A DNA stretch of 64,000 bases from the NCBI RefSeq assembly GCF_037038585.1, contig NC_092520.1:773001-837000 (forward strand). Direction: 5' to 3'. The stretch's first letter is position 1; the number at the start of each line of letters is the position of its first letter. The notes under the pieces are model-generated. The model saw nothing but the letters and a program-made list of their open reading frames with translations, ran no database searches and was not told the origin of the DNA. Position numbers and translations under genes: made by a program. Of this stretch, positions 11,986-25,300 are shown piece by piece. The DNA comes from Patagioenas fasciata. Its lineage: Eukaryota; Chordata; Aves; Columbiformes; Columbidae.

Positions 11986-13680
11986 CAAAACCAAGCCTGT
12001 GCTCACCGCTGCCAAGGGGAGTTCAGCTCAGGCTTTAGGATAAAGTCTCCAGCCTTGGGGTAGCATGTTGGGGCGCCTCCATGCTCAGATTCACCCCCTG
12101 AACCCGCCCGGGGTAGATGATGCTGCCCTGGGAGCGCACAGACCAGCTGGCTCTCCAGGTTCCATCCCGTTCTGGCTTCTCCAAGTCCTGCGTCCAAAGC
12201 TGGTGAGCACCAGCCCTTCCCTCCGCCATCCTTCATTCCAGCACAGCCTTGGGCTCGGGGGAATCTTTAATGCCTCTCACAGGAGCTTTTCTGTCTATTA
12301 TTTCATTTACCCGGCAGCTGGGTTTGCTGGGATATTCAGAAGGAGCCCGGGAGCGACCCAAGGCGAGGACACTGCGCCCACGGCGGCTGTTTCTCCTGTT
12401 CCCCGGCTATCGCAGCCTCACAAAGGCCGTTACAAGCCCTACAACATTTTACTCCTGCCAGGCCTCTAAACCTGGGCTGAAAGGAATGAGTCAGATATTT
12501 AAAGAGCGGCCCGGTGTTGCTGCTCTGGGACGGGGCTTGTACGGGAACGTCAAGCAGGAGGAGCCGCACAGCGCCGCTCTGTGCCGGGTACTGAGTCAGA
12601 GTTCAGCGCTGGTGGAGAAGAGCACATAAATCCCGGGCAGTGAGAACTCCAGGGAAATCACATCTCCCCCAGCATAAATGCCTCATTTTTATGGCGCACA
12701 ACTGAGTTTTGGGGAGCAGTTCTCTGCATTCGCCATCTGATCTTGTAGACGCTGCCGAGCAATAAGTTCAGAGGACACTTCCTCCAGCAAGAAAGCGATA
12801 CACTAAAAAATGTCATTTTAAAAACAGGAAAAGAGGTAGGGAAGAGCCTTGAGGGGAAAGACCAGCTCCTTGTGCTCCTGCTGCATTGCGGCTGCAGAGT
12901 TAAGGATCTCGGTTACGCTTTGCTGCCATAAATTAAGAGGCATCAGCTGAAACGCACACGGAGGCAAAACAGAAAGAGTCGGAGCTCCTGCAGCCTCCTC
13001 GAGCTGAGCCCAAAACAGCGCGGGTGACGGAGCGAACCCGGGCACGGGGTGAGTGACCGTGACAACGGGGCAGAGCCCAAAATCCGCATTACGAAATTCG
13101 GCCCAAAGCAACGGGAAGTTCCACACGCTGGGAAAACCAGAGCGAGGTGTCCGTGGGGAAGGACACGGGGGGCTCGGGAGGCACCGTCACCCCGATGAGG
13201 ACCAGAACCGGCTGGTCCTGACGCTCGACGGCAGCATCACACACACAACGTGGGTATTATCACCATCCAGATCTGCTCGACACCGCTGCAGCCTCGGCCG
13301 AAGAAAGGATCCATATGAACCAGATCAATAACGAAAATAATGGAAGAAGAGAAGAGGCCGGGTTTGTTTTGAGTGAAGGGGTGAACACGCCGCTGCTGTC
13401 AGGAGCCAAAAGGCTTTTCTAACGAGCTGGGATTTGCTTCTCTCCATGATTACCTGGGGACGGATGAGGAGCTTAGCGTGCAGCGCGGATAATCCAGCGG
13501 GAATTAGGGGAGCCTGAGTGACAGTGATGAAACCCTGGGAGCGAGGGAGTGCAAAGCGTCCTGTGCGGGCTTTGAGCCGGTTAAATGAGCAGCTGAGAAA
13601 CCACCTGGGTCCCGGCTCCAGATGTTCCTGCAGCCACAACGTGCGGTGGTTGGACGGCGAGCAGGTTCTGCCTGCACCGG
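11986..13680. other. Unassigned, partly CpG-rich sequence downstream of RRM1
   Basis: No transposon or exon is recognised. Two identical TGAGTCA (AP-1/MARE core) sites lie at 12487-12493 and 12592-12598, the first followed by TATTTAAAGAG. This could be an enhancer or a promoter fragment, but there is no coding support. Confidence 0.35.
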
Positions 13681-13888
13681 GGAGCACCCACCACAAACAA
13701 AGACGGACCCACCACAAACAAAGACGGACCCACCACAAACAAACACGGACCCACCACAAACAAAGACGGACCCACCACAAACAAACACGGACCCACCACA
13801 AACAAAGACGGACCCACCACAAACAAAGACGGACCCACCACAAACAAACACGGACCCACCACAAACAAACACGGACCCACCACAAGCT
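13680..13888. repeat. 21-bp tandem repeat, about 10 copies
   Basis: ACCCACCACAAACAAAGACG and its ACAAACACGG variant repeat with a 21-bp period. The unit is purine/C-rich and AC-biased, unlike the other GC-rich arrays in the window. Confidence 0.93.
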
Positions 13889-13983
13889 CGTACCTGCACA
13901 AAACCCCGTCCAGCCATGGATCAAAAGCTGTGGGGCAAAACACACCTGAGGAAAGGGGGAAACATGAATAAATTTCATGTGAA

Positions 13984-14570
13984 TAGAGTCACAGGGTGGT
14001 TTGTGTTGGAGGGACCTTCTCAGCTCCTCAGTGCCCCCCCTGCCATGACAGGGACATCTTCACCAGCTCAGGGTGCTCAGAGCCCCGTCCAGCCTGGCCT
14101 GGGATGTCTCCAGGGATGGTTCAGCCACCACCTCTCTGGCCAACCTGGGCCAGGCTCTCACCACCCTCAGGGCAACAATTTCTTCCTCATGTCCGGCCTG
14201 AATCTCCCTCCTTTAGTTTAACCCATCACCCCTTGTCCTGTCACAACAGGCCCTGCTCAAAAGTCTGTCCCCATCTTTCTTACGGGCCCCTTTTAAGCAC
14301 TGAAAGGTGCACTGAGGTGTCCTGGAGCTTCTCTTCTCCAGCTGAACACCCCAGCTCTCTCACCTGTCCCCAGCAGAGCTGTTCCAGCCTCGGGTCATTC
14401 CTGGGGCTCCTCTGGCCCCTCTCCAGCAGCTCCATGTGTGTCCTGTGCTGAGGACCCAGAGCCGGACCAGCACTGCAGGGGGGTCTCACAGAGCGGGGCA
14501 GAGGGGCAGGACCCCCCAAACCTGCTGCTCATGGAGCCGGCGATGCAGCCCAGGGTACAATGCAGGACGA
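13984..14570 (-). mobile_element. CR1 3' fragment, longer copy
   Basis: Reverse copy of the subfamily with CTGTTGTGACAGGACAAGG and GGAACAGCTCTGCTGGGGA. The tip is near 13984 (TAGAGTCACAGGGTGG) and the 5' end reaches about 14570. Confidence 0.9.
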
Positions 14571-14574
14571 AATT

Positions 14575-15420
14575 AAAACCAGAGTACGACAGAAGGGCAG
14601 CGAGCAGTGGTCTCCAGTATTTAAATCCCTTTCTTTCTCTCCTCTTCGGAGCTCGGGGCCATTTCCTGGCGAGCAGCAGCACCTTGCTGCCACGCAGGGA
14701 GCTGCTCGAGGGGGAAACAGCCTGTTCGCTGTCGCTTTAGCTCAACGACAGCAGGGTAACAGGCACCTATTTTGGAAAAGGAGCAAAGCCGACCCCATTC
14801 AAGCAATGACGGCGCTGCCCGGGTGAAGGATGGTGGGGAAACAGCAATGAGCATCTGGCCGCTCTGTAAGGAAATAAGCGCTTGCCAGCGTGTTCTGCGA
14901 GCGGGATTCTGCTCCCCCGTCAGCCCAGAACTCGCTCGGAAGAGGATTTTTCCAGTCAAAAGGCCCCGTCCCTTGTGGGTGACACTTTTTGGGCGGCACG
15001 GCTCACAGGAGCGGCAGTTAGACCCTTGGAAACCAAGAGACGCTTCCCAGGGCGTCTGCGGTGGCGCCTTTTGCAGAAACCAGAGCAGAGGAAACGGGGC
15101 GAGCGCTGGACTGGAAAACAAGAGCAAGAGTTGAGCCTCCCCACATCTGCCGTGAACCCACCACATCTCTGTGTCACCAAAACAGCGACCGGCGCCACCG
15201 CAGCCCCTTCCTCCCGCTTCCCTTCAACCCCACATCTTCAGAATGGTACAGACAGACACATCCCGCTGGGTTTAGCGCAGCTGCCCCAGCAAATACGGAA
15301 TTCTGCCCCATTTTACACCACGAGAGCCCTGAGCCAGTGCTCTGGAACAGCGTGGCCATGGCCTCCAGCTGCTGCAGGCGATGTTTAATCAGAAAAAGCC
15401 ATCACAAGATACTGCTGCTC
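14575..15420. other. Unassigned sequence downstream of RRM1
   Basis: Unique-looking sequence of moderate GC content. No exon, RNA gene or transposon is recognised. Confidence 0.4.
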
Positions 15421-15440
15421 ATTCCCTCCACATTCCACGC

Positions 15441-15446
15441 TTTATT
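15441..15446 (-). terminator. RRM1: RRM1 poly(A) signal AATAAA
   Basis: TTTATT on the plus strand reads AATAAA on the RRM1 strand, 886 bp after the stop codon. Just downstream the transcript strand has GTGGAATGTGG and TCTTGTGATGG, which fit a GU-rich downstream element. This implies a 3' UTR of about 0.9 kb (about 15425-16332). No better signal lies between it and the stop. Confidence 0.7.
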
Positions 15447-16332
15447 GCTTTGGCTGGGTGAAAGGGTCCATGGTATGGTACATGAGTTCAATAAATATCT
15501 CAGAACTGGGTGATGAAGCCCCACCGCGCTAGAACAGGGACTGAAGTACACGGACAGGTACAAATGGATTAGTTTTAAGAGATTTTTAAACTAGCTGGGG
15601 TGGGTAAACGCAACTCTTGAAGGAGGCGGCGTGTGCGCTCCAGGCGGCTTTCGGGCCAAGGACGGCAGGAAGCCCATGGCCAGCAAACCGCGATGAATCG
15701 GAGCATTTACTAGAGAATAAACCCCATGGCAGCGGTTCTGCCGCTCCCTGGTCAGAACCGACCAGAACGCTGACCGGGCGGAGCGGAGAAGATGAACGCT
15801 CCGGGTAGCGATGCCCCGAGCACGGCTCTGCACCCTGAGGACGCTTTTTGGAAGGGGAAGAGGGGCCGGGAGGGCGAGGGGAGCGGGAGGAGGGTCTCAC
15901 CGGCTGACACGCACGCTCCGGCTTTGGAAGCTCAGCAGAAACCGCCCCTTGGCCACCAGAGCGGCACCGCGAGCGTCCCGCGCGCCCCTGGCCGCAAAGG
16001 ACACGCTGTGGCCAGGGCTGGCTCCTGCTCCCAACACGCCGGTCACAGTCTCTAGTGAACAACAAGAGTTGTCCCAAGTCCCCAGGACACATCTTTATGT
16101 GAGTGGCGTCGGCACTTTGTCCGCTCAGGAAAGTCCTGCCCATACAATTCAACGTACGACCGCGCGAGCGCACTGCAGTTTTCGGGAAGCCCAGCTACTA
16201 AAGCAATACGCAAACTGTTACGTCCCCTCCCCGCGCACCCCCCAGCCGGGCGGGGAAGCCGCAGCCCTCCAGCCATCACCTCCAGGTCCCGCGGGAGGGC
16301 TCGGGTGACGCGGGAGGGCTCCGCTGGCTCCG

Positions 16333-19300
16333 TTAGGAACCGCACATCAAACACTCCTCCCGGTTCTCCAGGGAGCAGACCATGGCCGCCTTGTTCCTCT
16401 CCTTCTCCTCCTCCTCCTTGTTGGTCTTCTCGCGCTCCCGGAGCTTCTCTTTGTTCAGGGTGAACTGGATGGGGTTGGCGGCGGGTTTTGTCCGTAGGTA
16501 ATACATGCCCGTCTTGAGCCCCTGCGGAGCAAGAGCACGAGTCAGCTCGACGTTGGGCAAAGCTGGACCACCCAGGCCAACCTTGCCGAGCCCACGGCGC
16601 CGTACGGCCTCGCAGGGATGGGATTAATGCTACAAACACCCACAGCTTCACTGCTCGGGACAGATAACCCACTAACGAGACCAGATTCTTGGAAGGAAAC
16701 AACCGTTTACCCTTCTAAGAATCGGTGAGACCAACTTTCCACGCAAGAACTTATCCACGATACAGCAGCCACAGGCGAAAACCAGCTACTGCGAATGTGA
16801 TAGGAATGGCGAGAAAAACCAGAACTTGATGTATTAATTTAATCCAGATGAAATGAAATGAAACGAGGGTTGAACAGGATCCCCACCAGAGCAGGCCCAG
16901 ATAAAAGTATCTTTCGTACACGTCTGTGTAGTGCTGCAGAACTCTCTATCTTGCTTTTGGCACAGATGCTCTCTCTGGGTTTGCGCCTCTGTGCACGGAA
17001 GTCCTGTCACATCATTAAGATGAGATGACAAAGTTCGCTCGACAGCTCACTTAAAACATCAAAAATACTCTCACTAGGGGCTGTATTACAACACCAGGGA
17101 CTTGACAACTTCCCCATTCTACACTGTCAAAAACCAGTATTCACTCGTTGGTCAAATTCCTTCATTAGATGCACTTCAGATCTGTTTATAGAATTGAACA
17201 ACGCTCCAATTTCAGGAATTCCAAAGAATTCCGTGCTCATAAATGGTCCTGGTGCCGTTCCCGCCCGCCGCCCTGTTCCCGTACCTGCTTCCAGCCGTAG
17301 AAGTGCATGCTGGTGAGTTTGCCGTAGTTGGGCTCGGCGATGTGGATGTTGAGGGACTGGCTCTGGTCGATGAAGGCTCCTCTGTCCGCTGCCATCTTCA
17401 GGATGGTCTTCTGGGAGATCTCCCACACCGTCTTGTACAGCTGCTTCAGGTCCTCGGGGATCTCGGGGATGTTCTGAAAACAACAGTTTTCCAGTGCAGC
17501 GTAACCGTGTTCACGTTCATATCCATGAAATCAGTTTCTTCCAATCGCTGGAACCTCAGCAATCCCAACTATTCATATCAATGAAACCAATTTCTTCCAA
17601 TCGCTGGAACCTCAGCAATCCCAACTATTCATATCAATGAAACCAATTTCTTCCAATCGCTGGAACCTCGGCAATCCCAACTATTCATATCAATGAAACC
17701 AATTTCTTCCCATTGTGGGAACCTCAGCAATCCCAACTAGAGCTGCAGCTTTTTGCAGCTGAACACTATCACGGAATCCCAGTGTTCTGCATCCGAGAGC
17801 ACCCGGGCACCAAGAAACTGCTGAACCAAAGAAACCTGCTGCACATGGCCAGCTGACGCTGGGGAATTGAGAGAAAAAGCTGTTTGCAAACAGACCGTTA
17901 CTGTTTGGGCCTAAATAGGCAGGAGGTCTCCCAAAAGCAATCCGGGAGCGAGCACCTGCCCCAGAACTCCCGACGAGCGGGACGTGCTTTGCCAGCGTGT
18001 GGAACTCCAGGGGCGCCAGTCCCAGCAGCAGTTCGGGCTCCACAGTGGAGATGACTCGTCCCACACGGACTCCTCCATGTGTAACTGCTGCATCGGGATG
18101 TCACACACTCACTCAGCTCCTGCCTCACTCCCTGCCGTGAAACTGCCCCTTTAGGATGTTTGTGACAAACGGGAATCCGAACGTTGGTAGAGCCGGCACA
18201 AGGCAGCAGAACCACTTGGTGTTTGCTCCAGCAATTAGCAGCACATTTCCATCAGGCTTTGCTGACACAGGCAGGCTGCGGCAGGAACAAATCACCACCC
18301 GGATCAGAGCATCCCCTCCCGTTTCTCACAGAAACGCTGCTCGGCTCAGCTGCTCCTCCCCAGGCCGAGGCGCTTGTGCAGAATCCCTGTGCTCCCCCGG
18401 CTCCCCAAACCTACCTGGATAGAGCCGTTGTGGGCAATGATCTGGTTTTTCATCTCCTCGTTCCACAGGCCCCGCTCCGTGAGATCCTTCAGCAAGTGGG
18501 GATTCACAACCTGTGAGGGGCGAAGGCCAAAGAATGAAAGCACCGTATCACAGAATCACAGAGGTTTGTGTTGAGGGACCTTCCCAGCTCCCCAGTGCCC
18601 CCCCTGCCATGACAGGGACATCTTCACCAGCTCAGGGTGCTCAGAGCCCTGTCCAGCCTGGCCTGGGATGTCTCCAGGGATGGTTCAGCCACCACCTCTC
18701 TGCCCAACCTGGGCCAGGCTCTCACCACCCTCAGGGCAACAATTCCTTATATCCAGCCTCAATCTCCCTCCTTTAGTTTAACCCATCACCCCTTGTCCTG
18801 TCACAACAGTTCCTGCTCAAAAGTCTGTCCCCATCTTTCTTATGGGCCCCTTTTAAGCACTGAAAGGCCACACTAAGGGGTCCCTGAGCTTCTCTTCTCC
18901 AGCTGAACACCCCAGCTCTCTCACCTGTCCCCAGCAGAGCTGTTCCAGCTCTCTGCAACAGGGTTACAACAGGGACATCACAGACGTGAAAGGGGGTTTA
19001 CGGGGCTCCCCCACACCAAGGACCAGATCTTGACTTACCAGAGCCACTGACCACAACACGAATTACATATAAATAATCATTATTATGTATTAGTACATAA
19101 TCATAATTACATATAAATAATCATTAAGACTGGGGTCATAGAATCATGATAGAATGTCCTGAGCTGGAAGGGACCCGCAAGGATCATCGAGTTCAACTGC
19201 TGTCCCTGCACAGGACACCCCAAAATTCACACAGTGAGATATTCCCCTTGTCTCACATAAATCTCTTCGCACCCCAAGCCTGACAGTGTTCAAGGAGAGA

Positions 19301-22300
19301 CCAGACAACGTCCTCAGACACACAGGGTGACCTGGGGGGTGTCCCGTGCAGGGACAGCACTTGGAACGGATGATCCTGTGGGTCCTTCCAGCTCAGGACA
19401 CCCTGTGGTTCTCTGCTCGAATTGTTTCACACTCTTTCTGAAAGGACAGACCCCTCTGGATATGCAAAGCTTTTACACGACCTCCTCAGATGTACCCAGC
19501 ACTGCACACGCAGCTCTGTCCTCAGGACTGTGCAAAGCAGCGTTGTGCTCGGTCACTCCCGCACGTTGGCCCTTTGGTAATTTCCCTAATCACCGCTTAT
19601 TTAGCAAGTATGCCTGCAGGCCACCCTGAGGCCTCAGAAAGGATGTTTTTCCAGACAAAAGCAGCATTTCTTTATAATTTTATGTATTCCAAAATGGCTG
19701 CTGTGGAATGTGCAAAACTGCACTACTCCAGCGCGTAGTACGGGCTCCATGTTCCCCTTGGCTCTTGGCCATCAACACGAAGATGTAACCAAACTGAGTT
19801 ACCCAGCGTGTGGCCCCCACCTTGTCTTTCCTGGCAGTGAAAGTCACCGAAGAGCTTTTCTGCTTTCTGTATCTTTCTGCGGCTGCCTCGCTTACCTGGA
19901 ACTCCCCCGAGAGGACCCTGCGCGTGTAGATGTTGCTGGTGTAGGGCTCGATGGACTCGTTGTTGCCCAGGATCTGCGCGGTGGAGGCGGTGGGCATGGG
20001 GGACAGGAGCAGGCTGTTCCTGACGCCGTACCTGGGAACGGCAGCGGGGTTACAGAGGAAAAGGCCCAAGAACTGCACAGTTTGCTTAGATAGTGGCTGC
20101 AAAGAGCGTCAGCACGGGGAACTCTCGGCTCACAGCGAAATCTCACCTTCACGGGGCAACCTGCAAACCCTCAGATCACCCATGGCTGAAAAACAGAAGC
20201 TCCCCATAACTTTTAAGGTGGAAGCATAACTAAAGTCTTGGCTATTTTCACCTTTAACCAGAGGCTTCCCCGAATGATTTAGTCAGGAGAAACGGTGCAT
20301 AGGAAAATAAACATCTGTCATGCACTCCGCAGCACTCAGGCAAAAACCAAACGAACAGTCCAAGAGGAGCCCGAGACCTCTCCACACACAACATGGACAG
20401 ATTTCCTACATTTAAAAATTAGATCCGTAAAAACTGAACAAATTCATCACAAGGCCTTCGTGCTTTAAGGGCTCCTGTCCTCAGGATGTCCAAGGCTTCT
20501 CCCTGTCAGCTGGGGAAAGCGTTCCCAAGCCAGGCTGACTCTGTCACCACATCTGTTTAATTGGAACACAAACCACTCATGGGACCATTTGGGTTGGAAA
20601 ATCCCCTCAAGCTCATCGAGTCCACCCACAACCCAGCCCTGTCCCTGCCCCATGTCCTGAGAACCTCATGTCCGTCTGTCCAGCCCTCCAGGGATGGTGA
20701 CTCCAGCACTGCCCTGGGCAGCCTGTTCCAATGCCCCACAGCCCTTTGGGGAAGCCATTGTTCCCAAGTTCTGTTCTATTGTCCCTGATCTCCACTCTGC
20801 TGATGCACCCAAGATGAAACAAAAGCTCAGCTAAGTCAGTCTTGGGGTGAGCTCTCTCCAGTTTGTAAGAACAAAAATGAACACAGCCCACCCAGAGAAG
20901 TTTTGAAGATTTGCTGGAGTGGGGGTAAACACTTAAGACCATTTTCACGCTTGTGCACTCTCTTTTGAGTCACTCAGAGCACATCGAACGTATTTTACAC
21001 GAAACACAACCTGTGCCAGAACACTCACTTAGCGATCTTCTCCTTCAGAGCCTTCCAGTCCCACAGGTCAGACGGGGTGACGTCCCACATGTCGTACTGC
21101 AGGATCTGAAGAACACAGGCGCGGGCCAAATCAGACAGGGCACTTTGCTCCACGTTTTCCAAATCACGTTGTAAGTTGATCTGTTATTCCTATCCACTAT
21201 TCTCTACAATTCTCAGCGAAGCTCCTGTGTCATCATCTTACAAACAATCTTCTAACGGCAGTAGCAGGGACAGCAGCGCAGGCTGAGTCTTGTTTTGCTT
21301 TTACTGCTCTCTGCACCTCGCTTTAATTTATACATTTATACATTCCTTACTGCACGTGAGAAGCCAAAAGATGGAGGAAAACCTCAAACACCATTTGCAC
21401 TGTTGCAATATCAGCAGCCTCAGGTGTTCCAGCCACACACCGCCTGAACCAAAGACCAGACACGGTCACGTTCTCTCCTTTCCACAGCTTTGTCCCCAAC
21501 AGGGGACGGTTTGTACTCACCCCTTTGCTGACCGGAGATCCCTCGTAGGTCTCGTAGGGCCCCTGCTCCCTGGCCAGCTCGCAGCTGGCTTCCAGAGCCC
21601 CGTAGTAAATGGTCTCAAAGATGTGCTGGTTGAGGCGCTGGGCCTCGGGGCTCTCGAACGGGTACCGCATCAGGATGAAGGCGTCAGCCAGGCCCTGCAC
21701 GCCGATGCCGATGGGGCGGTGGCGCCTGTTGGAGCGTTCGGCCTGCGCGACATTCGAGCAAAGAGAATCATCACCTTCCGCAGAGCCACACGGAATAAAT
21801 GAGGCTGGAAAGGACTCGCAGAGGAGCTTCCATCCCTGCCCTTGCCTAAACTTCGATGGGCAACCCATCCTGCTGCAACAACCCACCTTTCTGTTTTCCC
21901 CCACTGCTTGGTGGGGCAGGAATTTGAGGCCCCAGATTAAGTCTGCTAGAAGCGATCGCTGATTTTAACTGCTCAACCTGACAACGGGAGCCACACTTTA
22001 TAAGCGAACACTAAGAAGAGCAGACCCAGGAAGACATTTAAACTCCTGCGTCCAAACTGTACGTGCTAGAAAAATCTGAGCCTCACCAGGTTTGGTTTCT
22101 CACTTTGGATATTTGGTTATTTCCTCCCCAAACGCCCTGCTGTGCTGCTCGTGTCTGTTCCTGTCACACAGCAAACCCGGCCCCACTGCTCTCGACAGTC
22201 CCCAACCCTCTCCATGTGTCCCCTCCGGAAAGCACTCAGTGCACTGCCCAGAAACACATCAAACCAACAGGACTCGGTGACATCTCCTCAGAATCTTTCC

Positions 22301-25300
22301 AGGGTCCTTCCCTCTGTTCCACTTTCCACCCTGTTCTAGTGCTGTTCCGAGATTTACAGAAACCCACACGTGAACACAACCCCAAGCGCGGAACCAGCTC
22401 AAGGGGAGGTTTTTCCCACAACTGCTTCGCTAAGGAACCGCTCTGAGTCGCAGCTTCGAAAGTCACCAGTGATGGGTCACATCTGCAAACGGGTCGGTAA
22501 TGAAACTCCCAACTTTTGGCCAAAATGGGTTTTCAAAATCCCTTGCTGATTCCTTCTGTTCACGGCTGAACTGGGATCGCTACGGGACCCAACTGGGATC
22601 GCTACGGGACCCAACTGGGATGACTGGGGAACCCTTTGTCACCAGCGCCCCAGCGCAGCACCCACCTCCGGCACCGGGTAGTAGTTGATGTCGATGATCT
22701 TGTTGAGGTTTCGGACGATGACCTTGGTGACTTCGGCCAGCTTCTTGAAATCGTAGGTGTGCTCCGAGGTGACGTACATGTTCAGGGCTATCGAGGCCAA
22801 GTTACAAACCGCGACCTGTGTGGAAAACACGGTGGAAACATTCACGGTAGCCAACAAAACCCATGCGATCTCAGTCCCGGAGCGCGCTCTCTAGCCAAAA
22901 TACACGGAAACAAAGAACCAAGCGGCCTACAGGGCTGGAAAAACCCACTCCTCATTCCTGTGCCGTTGCAAAAAGGGTAACAACAATTGGAAAAAGGTTT
23001 AGAACATTCGAATAACACCATAAAAATGCAGCCTGGTCAATGCTGCTGCCCACCAGCCATCCTTCCAGAAACTAAGCCCAACCATTTCTTGCGTTACCAG
23101 AACCAGCAGCCGATCTCAGTGAGGTCCAGACTACATTGGGGCATTTGGGGAACAATTTTAAACACCAATATTATTTCCAACCCAGGAGAACTGAAGCAAG
23201 CTAAAATTTCTTGTGCAGTGCAGGCAGGATGGTTCTCCGTCTCTTCTAGGCTGCTCAGGACTTTATGAATATGCCAAAGAGCGTAAAGAATAACTAGTAG
23301 AAACTGCTGGTTTCAGTTACAACAGCCTCAAGAGCTTCATTGCACTAGAAACGCTCCGTGCTGTATTGGCACCAACTCATTTCTACATCTTCCTTCGCCT
23401 CTTTCAGCAATGCTGCGGTCCCAACGCAGCACATCTGCAGAGCACCAAGATCAGGCAGTTCACGGGGATCTCGGGGGGAATCGACCGTGGAACGTCGGGC
23501 TGGGGGCAGCGAGGCGTGGGTTTACTGAAGGGTTCTTACCCCAGCTCCCAAGAGCTCGCTTCTCCCTCGCCCTTTCAGAGGTTCCTTGTTTCACCCCAAA
23601 TCCTCCACGGGAGGTGGAAGGGAGAGGAAACCCACACACTGGGTCAGCGGAGGAGCTGCAAGCACTCCAGAGAAAACATTCCCGCAGTTTTGAGCCGCCT
23701 CTCCCCTTCCCCAACCAGCCACATTCTAGAAATCAGCAACAGGAGCGGTCCCAGCGAGTTCCTGCTGTCCGCCCACCTCGTCTTTGCTGGTGTACTCCAC
23801 GATCTCCGTGCACAGGTTGCTGCACTTGATGGTGCCCAGGTTCTGCTGGTTGCTCTTGCGGTTGCAGGCGTCCTTGTAGAGCATGTACGGCGTGCCGGTC
23901 TCCGTCTGCGACTCGATGATGGCGTACCAGAGCTGCTGCGCCTTCACCACCCGGCGCACACGGCCCTGCCGCTCGTAGCTGCAACGGGGAACAGGCGGTT
24001 TAGTGAATGCCAGGAACAGCAGGGAAAACCATCGTTTGAAACACAGGTTCTCTGGCGGGAACAACCCCGTTGGCTTCGGAACTGCGTGAACGCTGAACCA
24101 GCCAGATGTGGGCAGCAGGGTGTCAACACTGTCCTTGCTCAAAGGAAACACAAACCTTGCACTACAACAAAGGAATCTCTCACTGATACGGTCCCTGCAA
24201 GCAGGGATCGCTGCAGAATTGCCCCTCTAACAAGCTAAACCAACCGCTCGTCCGTAGTTCTGTCTGAGCGGGTCGCAGTTTGAAGCAAACTGTAAGCAGA
24301 TAACCCCCGTCTTTGTCCTTTCATTGATCTGATACTGGAAGCACTGACCCCTCGTGAGCCAACCCCACAAAGCTGCGCTGCGGCTCCCACGCCAACCAGG
24401 GCGGCTCTGGGAAGGGATGGCGACTCCAGCGCCTATTCACTTCTCTTACCTCTCATATAGTTTCTCAAACTCTTCTCCCCAAACCTCATCCAGGCCAGGA
24501 CACTCGTTTGGACACATTAAGGACCAGTCCTGCGAGAAGGAAAAATATTCAGAGAAAATCTTTAGGCGCTCTGTAAATTAAAGGAATTCAACTTGATCGG
24601 CAGATCTGCTGCAAGCAGGAACACGCAAACTAAACCTCCCGTCCCAAAAACCAGGACCCAGCTCTGCGCGCAGACACGGGGAAGGCGTTTGTCACACCAC
24701 TCAGATTTATTTTAAAACGAATGAATTATGAGACCATTTATGACGAAAATGCACTTTCAGTCTTAAAACAGCTGGTTCTCAAGATAGAACCCATTTTAAA
24801 GCAAATCCAAGCAGCCACATGAAGATCAATTTATTTCAGATTTTGATGCTTTAAGGAAACTCCAGAGTGAAAATGTACCGTACCAGTATCAGCACATAAG
24901 TCACAGGCTGCAAGGTGAAGCAAAGAGTCCCACTGGAGCCCTCCAGCTCCCTCCTCTGCCTGCAGAGCCTGGTTCTCATAAGGGCTGCAGTGGCTTTTCC
25001 AGCCGCTCCTCCACTGTCCGGACAGCCCCGCGGCCCCTGGTGAGCTCCATCCCAGTAACAGCCCCATTCTGTGCCAGTCCGGCTTCTCACCTGGTTGGTT
25101 TCAACCCGCTTCATGAAGAGATCTGGAATCCAGAGGGCAAAGAAAAGGTCTCTGGCTCGCTGCTCCTCCTTCCCCGTGTTCTTCTTCAAGTCGAGGAACT
25201 CAAAGATGTCCAGATGCCACGGCTCCAGGTAGATGGCGAAAGCCCCGGGTCTCTGACACGTAAAACACGGTCGGGTTCAGAACAAACTTCCCTCGGAAAC

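Noticed and set aside
11695-12063. Recurrent frames of about 60-130 codons starting [15 protein letters not shown]
   Set aside because: The same peptide appears at many places because it is CR1 3' sequence read in one frame; CR1 tails are non-coding.
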